Source: Lactobacillus sp. UBA5804 (lineage in GTDB: Bacteria; Bacillota; Bacilli; Lactobacillales; Lactobacillaceae). From it: a stretch of 6,989 nt of DNA. The stretch covers positions 1 to 6,989 of the forward strand of contig DIDI01000008.1 of assembly GCA_002418055.1 (NCBI GenBank), given 5' to 3'. A program made the position numbers and the translations under genes. Below, piece by piece: positions 1 through 5,386 of this stretch; within the stretch, counting starts at the first letter, position 1, and every line of letters begins with the position of its first letter. Under the pieces are notes generated by a model. It searched no databases and was not told where the DNA came from. It saw nothing but the letters and a program-made list of their open reading frames with translations.

Positions 1-355
1 CACAATCAGGATGTTGATCATCTAAAACAATCTCTGAGTGTGAGAGTAAAGCCGTTAATAAGCCAATTTCACCAATCACAAACACTTTAATTTGAGTCTT
101 GGGATGTTTGGCTAATAAGTAGCTCGTTGTGGCCATGCTCGGCGTATAGATATGTGCCGTATCAGTCTCTACCCCGTGTCCAGCGAGCTTGGACACCACC
201 ATTTGCGGCGTCCGAGTTGTATTATTGGTTAAAAACAAATAAGGCTGTTGGGCTGCTTGTAACCGGTGAACAAAACGAACGCCCGAGGTAATCGTCTGCG
301 TACCACGGTAAACTGTCCCATCTAAATCGATTAAAAAGACATGTCGTGCGCTCAC
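1..355 (-). CDS. yutF: NagD/YutF-type HAD phosphatase, N-terminal part (truncated by window edge)
   Basis: Translating the minus strand from a GTG at 355-353 gives 118 codons open to the window edge. Residues 8-16 read LIDLDGTVY, which is HAD motif I with nucleophile Asp10 and acid/base Asp12. Residues 41-45 (FLTNN) are HAD motif II, with Thr43. The sequence that follows (TTRTPQ, then YTPSMATTSYLL) is typical of the NagD/YutF class IIA branch, cytosolic Mg-dependent phosphatases acting on small phosphomonoesters such as nucleotides or sugar phosphates. The real substrate cannot be read here. The motif III Lys and motif IV Asp lie outside the window. The GTG directly abuts the TAA of the YutD gene, and an AGGGGG lies 9 nt upstream. 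The only nearby ATG is out of frame and soon hits a stop, so GTG is the likely start. This is the last visible gene of the left operon. The symbol follows the Bacillus subtilis relative and rests on family resemblance and synteny. Confidence 0.88.
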   Translation of the reverse strand, partial: MSARHVFLIDLDGTVYRGTQTITSGVRFVHRLQAAQQPYLFLTNNTTRTPQMVVSKLAGHGVETDTAHIYTPSMATTSYLLAKHPKTQIKVFVIGEIGLLTALLSHSEIVLDDQHPDC

Positions 356-907
356 TTAGCGATTCCCCCTTTTTTTAATGACAAACGCATGATGAGCACT
401 ATGTTCCTGCTTGAGTACACGTGAATGCGGTTTGATTTTATTCTGATGAACCTTATGAGCAGCAAACGGCCAATCACCAGAAGGCCGTGAACGACGTTTA
501 CTCGGCCATTTATGATTAGGACGGCGGCGCCGCTGTTGATAGGTGTGGATAGGGTTCAATAACTTTAAAACAAAATAGCCCCCACCAGGATTACAATACT
601 CGGTCAAGTAATCTACAATCGCCAGCTGACTTTTATCAATTCCTAGATGTGCTTCAGCTTGATAAAACCCTTTTAATCTCAAATGATCACTAGAAACATC
701 CCCTACAATAAAATCATATTGATCCAGATAAGGGTCATATTTTTTGGCTAATAGCGTTAAATCCAAGGCTGCACCCTGGTTAACCAAAACTTGGTATAAT
801 TGCTCATTAATTTTCAATTTGTCAGCAGTCTGTTCGACCACTGCTAAATTATGGCGAACTGGCTGCTCAACTTTAAATTTATTAGTTGTTTTTGTATGTT
901 CAGTCAT
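356..907 (-). CDS. yutD: YutD family protein with long basic C-terminal tail
   Basis: This 183-residue protein has no signal peptide or membrane segment. The YutD-like domain covers about residues 20-120, with the recognisable stretches YDFIVGDVSSDHLRLKGFY and DYLTEYCNPGGGYFVLKLL. The biochemical function of this Firmicute family is not established. Residues 120-183 form an extension extremely rich in Arg, Lys and His (26 of 64, with only two acidic residues), including a run of four Arg. It is probably disordered and could bind RNA, DNA or another polyanion, which is inference from composition. I chose the ATG at 907-905 because AAAGGA sits about 8 nt upstream; a GTG one codon earlier (910) is possible. 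The start lies inside the end of the phosphoesterase gene (about 8 nt overlap) and the stop abuts the GTG of the HAD gene, so translation is probably coupled. Presence beside yunD and yutF relatives matches the neighbourhood of the Bacillus homologue. Confidence 0.88.
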   Translation of the reverse strand: MTEHTKTTNKFKVEQPVRHNLAVVEQTADKLKINEQLYQVLVNQGAALDLTLLAKKYDPYLDQYDFIVGDVSSDHLRLKGFYQAEAHLGIDKSQLAIVDYLTEYCNPGGGYFVLKLLNPIHTYQQRRRRPNHKWPSKRRSRPSGDWPFAAHKVHQNKIKPHSRVLKQEHSAHHAFVIKKRGNR

Positions 908-2282
908 CACACTTTTCCTTTACTATCGGATAACGTTTAGCCAGATATTTACCGACAACTTCGCGCAAAAAATCTGGAAATAGAAATTCATTATCACCCA
1001 TGATGGCCAAAGTCGGGAAAAATGGCACCAGTACGTAATGATCAAGACACGCTAAAGTATAGTATTCATTAGGATCTATTTCATGACCATTCACATAAAC
1101 CAAACGATGTGCAACATCGACTTGGATGCCTTTATAGTACATCTCGCCGAAAATCTTACCTCGAAAACTCATTCCCTGTAGATGCAGTTGACGCAAATAA
1201 TGTCGATTCTTTTCAATTTCCATGACTAAACGCCATAGATCACTTCCCACTAGTGTGGTCCGCACAACATGCATTGGATGCGGCAAAGCTTGCTGTAAAT
1301 CAAATTTGGTTAACAAACCTGCCTTAAAAGGCGTCAGAAACAAACCTGAACTTAAAATAGCTAGCTCAGTCCCCGCAAACTGACTCATCGCCTCTAGCGT
1401 GCAATGCACTGCAGCAGCCTTATCAGCTTCAAATTTGCGCGGTAAAACAGCAACTGGATGCGCAGATAGCTGTGCTTTGCCTTGATCCAAGTAACCCTGA
1501 ATAATCGCAGCATCGCCAGGCAGCTCCGGCATCGCAGCGACTGGGCGAGTAGTAGGAACAATGGTCTGGACATGATGCGCATCGTCTAGCGTGATGCTGA
1601 TATCACCGACATAATTCCCCCACTTTCCTGTCTGAGTAATCCAACTATGGCGCACCTTTTCACCATGCTTTAGCAAATCGTGACTATGGCCACCAATAAT
1701 TAAGTCAATTTCTGGAAAATGCTGACACAACCAGCGATCAGTCAATAGCCCAGTATGATTAACTAGGATTAGAACATCATACCGTCCTGATAGTTCAGGC
1801 AATAGCCGGTCCATAGTCGCACCAGCAGTTCTTACTTGCCAATGGTTAGGACCATAAGTTAGTGGATAGGCGGGTGTTAACCCAATAACCGCAATTCGAG
1901 TTCCCTTTTTAGTCTCTAGCAGCAAATAATCATGTGCCCAAGTAGGTTTAGTGCCATCTTCTTCTAACAAGTTAGCTAACACCACGGGAAAATTAGCGTG
2001 ATTAAATAGCCGTTCTAACACGGCATGTGAGTTAGAAATACCTTCATTATTTCCGACCGTCACTGCGTCATAATGAAACTCATTCATAAGCTGAATGTTA
2101 GCTTGTCCCTCAGTGGCATCTGTCAAAGGATGGGAACGATCCATAAAATCGCCAGCGTCAAAAGTCAAAACCTGATCCACTGTTTGATCAGCTTGTGCTC
2201 GCCGCAAGTAGCGCCCCAGCTTAGGGAAATGCTCAAAATGCGAATGTAAATCATTAGTATGTAAAATTCTCAGTATTTCCAT
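900..2282 (-). CDS. yunD: Cytosolic YunD-type metallophosphoesterase / 5'-nucleotidase
   Basis: The 460-residue product has the two-domain plan of the UshA/5'-nucleotidase family. The N-terminal calcineurin-like dimetal domain spans about residues 1-245. It shows TNDLHSH (Asp11, His13), FDAGDFMD (Asp42, Asp45), VGNNEG (77-81), VNHTG (His176) and IIGGHSHD (His199, His201), all metal or catalytic motifs. The C-terminal nucleotide-binding domain is about 285-440, with ILSSGLFLTPF near 309-319. Family members hydrolyse nucleoside 5'-monophosphates, UDP-sugars or cyclic nucleotides; the substrate here is unknown. Unlike UshA it has no signal peptide, so it should act in the cytoplasm. The usual GNHE motif reads GNNE, which I believe is common in the YunD branch. 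The start is the ATG at 2282-2280: MEILRILHTND is the normal N-terminus, AGAAGGA lies just upstream, and a longer 487-residue reading would run into the preceding gene. It lies 11 nt after the 110-residue gene and overlaps yutD. Confidence 0.92.
   Translation of the reverse strand: MEILRILHTNDLHSHFEHFPKLGRYLRRAQADQTVDQVLTFDAGDFMDRSHPLTDATEGQANIQLMNEFHYDAVTVGNNEGISNSHAVLERLFNHANFPVVLANLLEEDGTKPTWAHDYLLLETKKGTRIAVIGLTPAYPLTYGPNHWQVRTAGATMDRLLPELSGRYDVLILVNHTGLLTDRWLCQHFPEIDLIIGGHSHDLLKHGEKVRHSWITQTGKWGNYVGDISITLDDAHHVQTIVPTTRPVAAMPELPGDAAIIQGYLDQGKAQLSAHPVAVLPRKFEADKAAAVHCTLEAMSQFAGTELAILSSGLFLTPFKAGLLTKFDLQQALPHPMHVVRTTLVGSDLWRLVMEIEKNRHYLRQLHLQGMSFRGKIFGEMYYKGIQVDVAHRLVYVNGHEIDPNEYYTLACLDHYVLVPFFPTLAIMGDNEFLFPDFLREVVGKYLAKRYPIVKEKCDD
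916..921 (-). promoter_or_regulatory. Ribosome binding site of yutD inside yunD
   Basis: AAAGGA on the minus strand, within the last codons of yunD, sits 8 nt before the ATG at 907. Its placement favours ATG over the GTG one codon upstream and points to coupled translation of the two overlapping genes. Confidence 0.6.
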
Positions 2283-2288
2283 TGCTAA

Positions 2289-2295
2289 TCCTTCT
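2289..2295 (-). promoter_or_regulatory. Ribosome binding site deciding the yunD start
   Basis: On the minus strand AGAAGGA lies 6 nt before the ATG at 2282. It overlaps the TAG stop of the upstream 110-residue gene, so ribosomes finishing that gene are placed to restart here. It supports the 460-residue reading over the 27-residue-longer one. Confidence 0.7.
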
Positions 2296-2626
2296 AACCA
2301 ATCCGATTTGCCTTCAGAATCATCTGATAGGCATCTAACACCTTCCCTGCTGGTTTCTCCCATTCAGTCCATATGGGATTTTCCCACTGCGCCTCATTCA
2401 TTAATGTCTGTAGCTGATAGTGCTTATTAATGTAATGTTCATAGATAATAAGCGCCTTAGTTCGAGGGATATTTAATTGTAAAATTTTAACTGCTTTAAT
2501 ATAGCCACGATCTGCAGCGAGTTCTGCAATCCCATTCTGATCGATATTAGAGATTTCAAAGTACTTGGAGCCATCAGTTCTAGTCACTTCTTCAATTAGA
2601 TCTAACGCTTCATATTGTGAATTCAT
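2294..2626 (-). CDS. Conserved-looking hypothetical protein, 110 residues, first gene of the operon
   Basis: I do not recognise this protein. It is 110 residues, soluble by composition, without signal peptide, membrane helix, Cys pair or metal-binding motif. The first 30 residues look like a short beta-rich segment (DGSKYFEISNID). Residues 33-80 look mostly helical and carry many Tyr, Ile and Leu. Three Trp sit close together at 81, 86 and 89 (QWENPIWTEWEKP), followed by a final helix-like stretch (AGKVLDAYQMILKA). It appears to be a real gene: ATG at 2626-2624, an AAGGTG-type ribosome site (2634-2640) about 8 nt upstream, codon use like its neighbours, and a stop overlapping the ribosome site of yunD with only 11 nt between the genes. 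A candidate promoter lies just upstream. Its position implies co-expression with yunD, yutD and yutF, but no function can be assigned. Confidence 0.72.
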   Translation of the reverse strand: MNSQYEALDLIEEVTRTDGSKYFEISNIDQNGIAELAADRGYIKAVKILQLNIPRTKALIIYEHYINKHYQLQTLMNEAQWENPIWTEWEKPAGKVLDAYQMILKANRIG

Positions 2627-2668
2627 TCAGGCACACCTTAAGTCAATCATGAGTAATATTCATGCTAA

Positions 2669-2697
2669 ATTGTAACACAAATTACACCAATAAAGCG
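2669..2697 (-). promoter_or_regulatory. Candidate promoter of the left minus-strand operon
   Basis: Read on the minus strand, an extended -10 element TGTTACAAT (TACAAT at 2674-2669 preceded by TGT) lies about 43 nt before the start codon of the 110-residue gene. The -35 position 17 nt upstream (CGCTTT, 2692-2697) is a poor match, which is tolerable with an extended -10. The short palindrome TGTAA-N6-TTACA (2671-2686) overlaps the -10 and spacer. No better promoter is visible in this gap. Confidence 0.45.
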
Positions 2698-2718
2698 GCT
2701 GAGGTCGCTCACCTCTTT

Positions 2719-2749
2719 TTTACAGCTCAGCCATAGAATATGATAAAAT
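2719..2749 (+). promoter_or_regulatory. Candidate pepV promoter
   Basis: Upstream of pepV an AT-rich block contains TATGAT (2739-2744) and, overlapping it, TAAAAT (2744-2749) as possible -10 boxes. TTTACA (2719-2724) is the best -35 candidate but is 19 nt from TAAAAT and 14 nt from TATGAT; with TATGAT the 17-nt position holds only a T-run. The start point would be near 2751-2757, leaving a leader of about 25-30 nt. The region is convincing as a promoter, but the exact boxes are not settled. Confidence 0.45.
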
Positions 2750-2779
2750 TATAAATGAATTAGTAATAGGAGGAAAATC

Positions 2780-4183
2780 ATGAAATTAAATTACCCAGAG
2801 TTAGCTGCTGCCCAAAAAGAAGCAATCTTAGCCGATTTGAAAGAATTGATCGCCATTGATTCATCTGAAGACTTGGATCATGCAAGTCAAGAATTTCCGG
2901 TTGGTGAAGGACCGGCACGTGCCATGCAAAAATTTTTAAGCTTCGCGAAGCGAGATGGCTTTGAGGTTGAAAATTTTGCCAACTACGCCGGACGAATTAA
3001 TTATGGGAAGGGCAGTAAACGGCTTGGCGTCATTGGTCACATGGATGTCGTACCTGCAGGCGATGGCTGGGAGACCAACCCATTCAAATTGCTTATCAAA
3101 GCTGGTAAGTTAATTGGCCGTGGCACGAGTGATGATAAAGGACCGGCGCTAGCTGCTTATTACGGTTTACGTTTACTTAAAGATGCTGGTTTCAAACCAA
3201 AGAAGAAAATTGATTTTATCTTAGGAACTAACGAAGAGACGAATTGGCTTGATATGGATTATTATTTGGCTCATGAACCTGCTCCAGATCAGGTTTTTTC
3301 ACCTGATGCCGAATTTCCAATTATCAACGGCGAACAAGGCATTTATACCTTACTGCTCAAATTCAAAGCCAATCCAAGTTCAGCCAGTACACGACTATTA
3401 GAATTTAAAGCTGGCATTGCTGAAAATGTTACCCCACAAAAGGCCCATGCAACCATCCTTGTACCGGATGCCCAAGCAGCCGCCGATCAGTATCAAGAAT
3501 TTTTAAATAAGCAAGCATTAACTGGTAACGCCAAAGCAGACGGTCAACAATTAACTTTAGAATTAACTGGCATTGGTGCACACGCTTCAGCACCAGAAAT
3601 TGGCCGTAATGCGGCTACTTTCTTAGCGGTCTTTTTAGAGCAATTAGACTTCAAGGGACGCGACGCAGCTTATCTGAAATTCATTGCCGAAGTTGAACAT
3701 GAGGATTTTCAAGGTAAGAAATTAGGCGTTTTCCATCATGATGAGCTAATGGGTGACCTTTCGAGTGCACCTAGCGTCTTTAGCTATGATGAAGCCGAAG
3801 CTACAATTAAAGATAACATTCGCTACCCTCAAGGAACAGATCCACAAACGATGGTTGATCAAGTCAATGCTAAATTTGGTGACATTTTAACTGCTAGTTT
3901 TGACAGTTTTGAAACACCCCATTATGTTCCCGCCGATGACCCATTAGTCCAAACACTCCTCTCAGTTTATGAACGTCAAACTGGTCAAAAGGGGCATGAA
4001 GTCATTATCGGTGGTGGCACCTATGGACGCCTCTTCAAACATGGCGTGGCTTATGGTGCTCAGCCTGAAGGCGCACCGCTCGTCATGCACCAAGCCAACG
4101 AATATATGAAAGTTGATGACTTAATCGCAGCGATTGGTATTTATGCCGAAGCTATTTATGAATTGACTAAAGATTCAGAATAA
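2780..4183 (+). CDS. pepV: Dipeptidase PepV (M20 family metallopeptidase)
   Basis: This 467-residue zinc aminopeptidase matches the length and motifs of lactobacillal PepV, which cleaves a broad range of dipeptides in the cytosol during the last steps of casein or other peptide breakdown. Visible active-site residues include His87 and Asp89 in VIGHMDVVPAGDGW, Asp119 in GRGTSDDKGP, Glu152/Glu153 in GTNEETNW, and Asp176 in FSPDAEFP. His268 (IGAHAS), Arg348 (NIRYP) and His437 (MHQANEY) follow in the second half. GGGTYGR at 411-417 is another hallmark. All metal and catalytic positions appear intact, within one or two residues of the Lactobacillus delbrueckii numbering as I recall it. There is no signal peptide. 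AGGAGG (2768-2773) precedes the ATG by 6 nt. It stands alone, divergent from the left operon and convergent with ccpA, and ends with a tandem TAATAA directly followed by a terminator. No cre site was seen upstream. Confidence 0.96.
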   Translation: MKLNYPELAAAQKEAILADLKELIAIDSSEDLDHASQEFPVGEGPARAMQKFLSFAKRDGFEVENFANYAGRINYGKGSKRLGVIGHMDVVPAGDGWETNPFKLLIKAGKLIGRGTSDDKGPALAAYYGLRLLKDAGFKPKKKIDFILGTNEETNWLDMDYYLAHEPAPDQVFSPDAEFPIINGEQGIYTLLLKFKANPSSASTRLLEFKAGIAENVTPQKAHATILVPDAQAAADQYQEFLNKQALTGNAKADGQQLTLELTGIGAHASAPEIGRNAATFLAVFLEQLDFKGRDAAYLKFIAEVEHEDFQGKKLGVFHHDELMGDLSSAPSVFSYDEAEATIKDNIRYPQGTDPQTMVDQVNAKFGDILTASFDSFETPHYVPADDPLVQTLLSVYERQTGQKGHEVIIGGGTYGRLFKHGVAYGAQPEGAPLVMHQANEYMKVDDLIAAIGIYAEAIYELTKDSE

Positions 4184-4215
4184 TAAAAAAGCACTGCCGC
4201 TTGGCAGTGCTTTTT
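4184..4215. terminator. Bidirectional intrinsic terminator between pepV and ccpA
   Basis: A perfect 8-bp GC-rich stem, GCACTGCC (4191-4198) with GGCAGTGC (4203-4210) and loop GCTT, is flanked by an A-run on the left (4186-4190) and five T on the right (4211-4215). It therefore works as a terminator from either strand. The pepV stop ends one base before it and the ccpA stop begins one base after it, so two convergent genes share a single hairpin with no spare sequence. Confidence 0.93.
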
Positions 4216-5223
4216 CTATTCAGCCGACTTATTTGCAGTCGTTGCTTTCTTCATTAATTCATATGGCAGCCGTATCTGCTTTTCTTCAATCTTCTCGCCA
4301 TTCATCAACTTGGTTAACAAACGCATTGCCACTGCCCCCATATCATAGAGCGGTTGCTTTACTGCTGTTAAGGATGGACGAACGACTGAAGCTAGCTGAG
4401 TCGCACTAGCCGTAATAATTTCCAAATCCTCTGGTACCTTTTGGCCCGCATCTAGAGCAGCATTCATGATGCCACAAGCAACCAGATCGCGTGTCACTAG
4501 TACTCCATTAATCTGATCGCGTTGTAATTGGGCATACAAGTTATAACCATCGCTATAATCACGCCGCTGATGATACACGTGTGATGGCAGTTGATGTGCT
4601 ACCACAAACTGTTCGTAAGCTGGTAGACGGTAGTCATGATTGATTGAAGCCTCCTCATTCCCCACGACTAAAGCTAACCGCTGCTTACCATCATTGAGCA
4701 TGGTATTAAAAGCTTCAGTATCGGCTTTCTTATAGTCAATAGCAACTGATGGATATTGCTGACGTGAATCAACCGTCCCTGCCAATACTACCGGCGTATT
4801 GGTGCGTTCAAACGCCTCGACAGTGCTATCAGGTAATTCATTAGACATATAAATTACCCCATCAACCTGTTTATTCAACAAGCTTTGGATAGCCTGACTC
4901 TCATTAATGAGTTGATTCTCAATACTCGTGATAATAATATTATATTTATAAAGATGCGCAATATCATCAATCCCTTTTGATAACTCCGCAAAATATAAAT
5001 TCGTTAAATCTGGCACGACTAATCCAACAGTCGTCGTACGTTTCGAAGCCAGCCCTTGTGCAACAGCATTTGGTTGATAGTGCAACCGATTAATCACATC
5101 CATCACACGTTGCCGAGTTTCTTCTCTAACATTACTATTGCCATTAACGACACGTGAAACCGTGGCCATCGAGACCTTGGCTTCGCGTGCTACGTCATAA
5201 ATTGTCACATCTTGTTTGTGCAT
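4216..5223 (-). CDS. ccpA: Catabolite control protein A, LacI/GalR-family regulator
   Basis: CcpA is the global carbon catabolite regulator of Firmicutes; it binds cre sites when complexed with HPr phosphorylated on Ser46. The 335-residue product has the normal length. The helix-turn-helix is at residues 7-28 (TIYDVAREAKVSMATVSRVV), the hinge helix near 51-60 (PNAVAQGLAS), then the periplasmic-binding-protein-like core. The HPr-contacting C-terminal strip is well kept (YDMGAVAMRLLTKLM, 293-307, with Tyr293, Asp294, Arg301 and Lys305). Odd points: two Arg usual around the hinge (YRPNAVARGLA) are Gln50 and Gln56, and the usual GFDN near 271-274 is TASA. Some drift in the latter position is, as I recall, common in lactobacilli. 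The start is ATG at 5223, with GGGG (5231-5234) about 7 nt upstream as a modest ribosome site. It is divergent from pepQ, the standard lactobacillal arrangement. A cre over its own -35 implies autoregulation. Confidence 0.95.
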   Translation of the reverse strand: MHKQDVTIYDVAREAKVSMATVSRVVNGNSNVREETRQRVMDVINRLHYQPNAVAQGLASKRTTTVGLVVPDLTNLYFAELSKGIDDIAHLYKYNIIITSIENQLINESQAIQSLLNKQVDGVIYMSNELPDSTVEAFERTNTPVVLAGTVDSRQQYPSVAIDYKKADTEAFNTMLNDGKQRLALVVGNEEASINHDYRLPAYEQFVVAHQLPSHVYHQRRDYSDGYNLYAQLQRDQINGVLVTRDLVACGIMNAALDAGQKVPEDLEIITASATQLASVVRPSLTAVKQPLYDMGAVAMRLLTKLMNGEKIEEKQIRLPYELMKKATTANKSAE

Positions 5224-5258
5224 TATTTTTCCCCAGTCTCTAAAACCTAATTAGTTAA

Positions 5259-5287
5259 AATATAACACTTGTCTGGTTATAATGCAA
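5259..5287 (-). promoter_or_regulatory. ccpA promoter
   Basis: On the minus strand TTGCAT (5287-5282) is separated by exactly 17 nt from TATATT (5264-5259), which is itself preceded by TGT as an extended -10. This is the best promoter in the window. Transcription should start near 5252, giving a leader of about 28 nt. The -35 box overlaps one half of the cre site. Confidence 0.75.
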
Positions 5288-5296
5288 GCGTTTACA
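5283..5296. promoter_or_regulatory. cre site (CcpA operator) in the ccpA-pepQ intergenic region
   Basis: TGCAAGCGTTTACA, or TGTAAACGCTTGCA on the minus strand, fits the cre consensus TGNAANCGNWNNCA at every fixed base in both orientations. It covers the ccpA -35 box (5282-5287), where bound CcpA should block RNA polymerase. It is centred roughly 50 nt upstream of the likely pepQ start point, where binding could activate or bend DNA. CcpA is encoded alongside, so negative autoregulation is the simplest reading. Confidence 0.88.
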
Positions 5297-5310
5297 GCTT
5301 TTCTTTCATT

Positions 5311-5340
5311 TTTTCATACTTTATCATGATATACTACAAT
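5311..5340 (+). promoter_or_regulatory. Candidate pepQ promoter
   Basis: Two overlapping -10 options exist. TATACT (5330-5335) is preceded by TGA, an extended -10, but has no good -35 at 16-18 nt. TACAAT (5335-5340) lies 18 nt after TTTTCA (5311-5316), which matches TTGACA at four positions. Either gives a leader of about 40-45 nt before the pepQ ATG. The weak -35 and the cre site upstream are compatible with activator help from CcpA, which is inference. Confidence 0.55.
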
Positions 5341-5386
5341 AAAGGATAAGTAAGCGCAATATTAATTAAAAGGAGCATAGATTATC

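Noticed and set aside
744..983. Plus-strand 79-codon open frame across the yutD/yunD junction
   Set aside because: It is antisense to two well-supported genes, has no ribosome site and gives no recognisable protein.
1394..1582. Minus-strand 62-codon open frame inside yunD
   Set aside because: It is another frame of a gene with intact catalytic motifs. Its composition is rich in Leu and Arg, as expected of a shadow frame.
2283..2363. A 27-residue N-terminal extension of the YunD-type protein, starting at 2363
   Set aside because: It overlaps the end of the 110-residue gene in another frame, has no ribosome site and adds sequence foreign to the family. The ATG at 2282 has AGAAGGA upstream and the standard N-terminus.
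2671..2686. A GlnR/TnrA box reading of the TGTAA/TTACA dyad
   Set aside because: The spacer is 6 nt where the consensus needs 7, so it is kept only as a palindrome of unknown function.
2701..2721. A true intrinsic terminator at GAGGT-ACCTC plus T-run
   Set aside because: The stem is only 5 bp and no plus-strand gene lies upstream to be terminated. It is reported as a structural oddity rather than a terminator feature.
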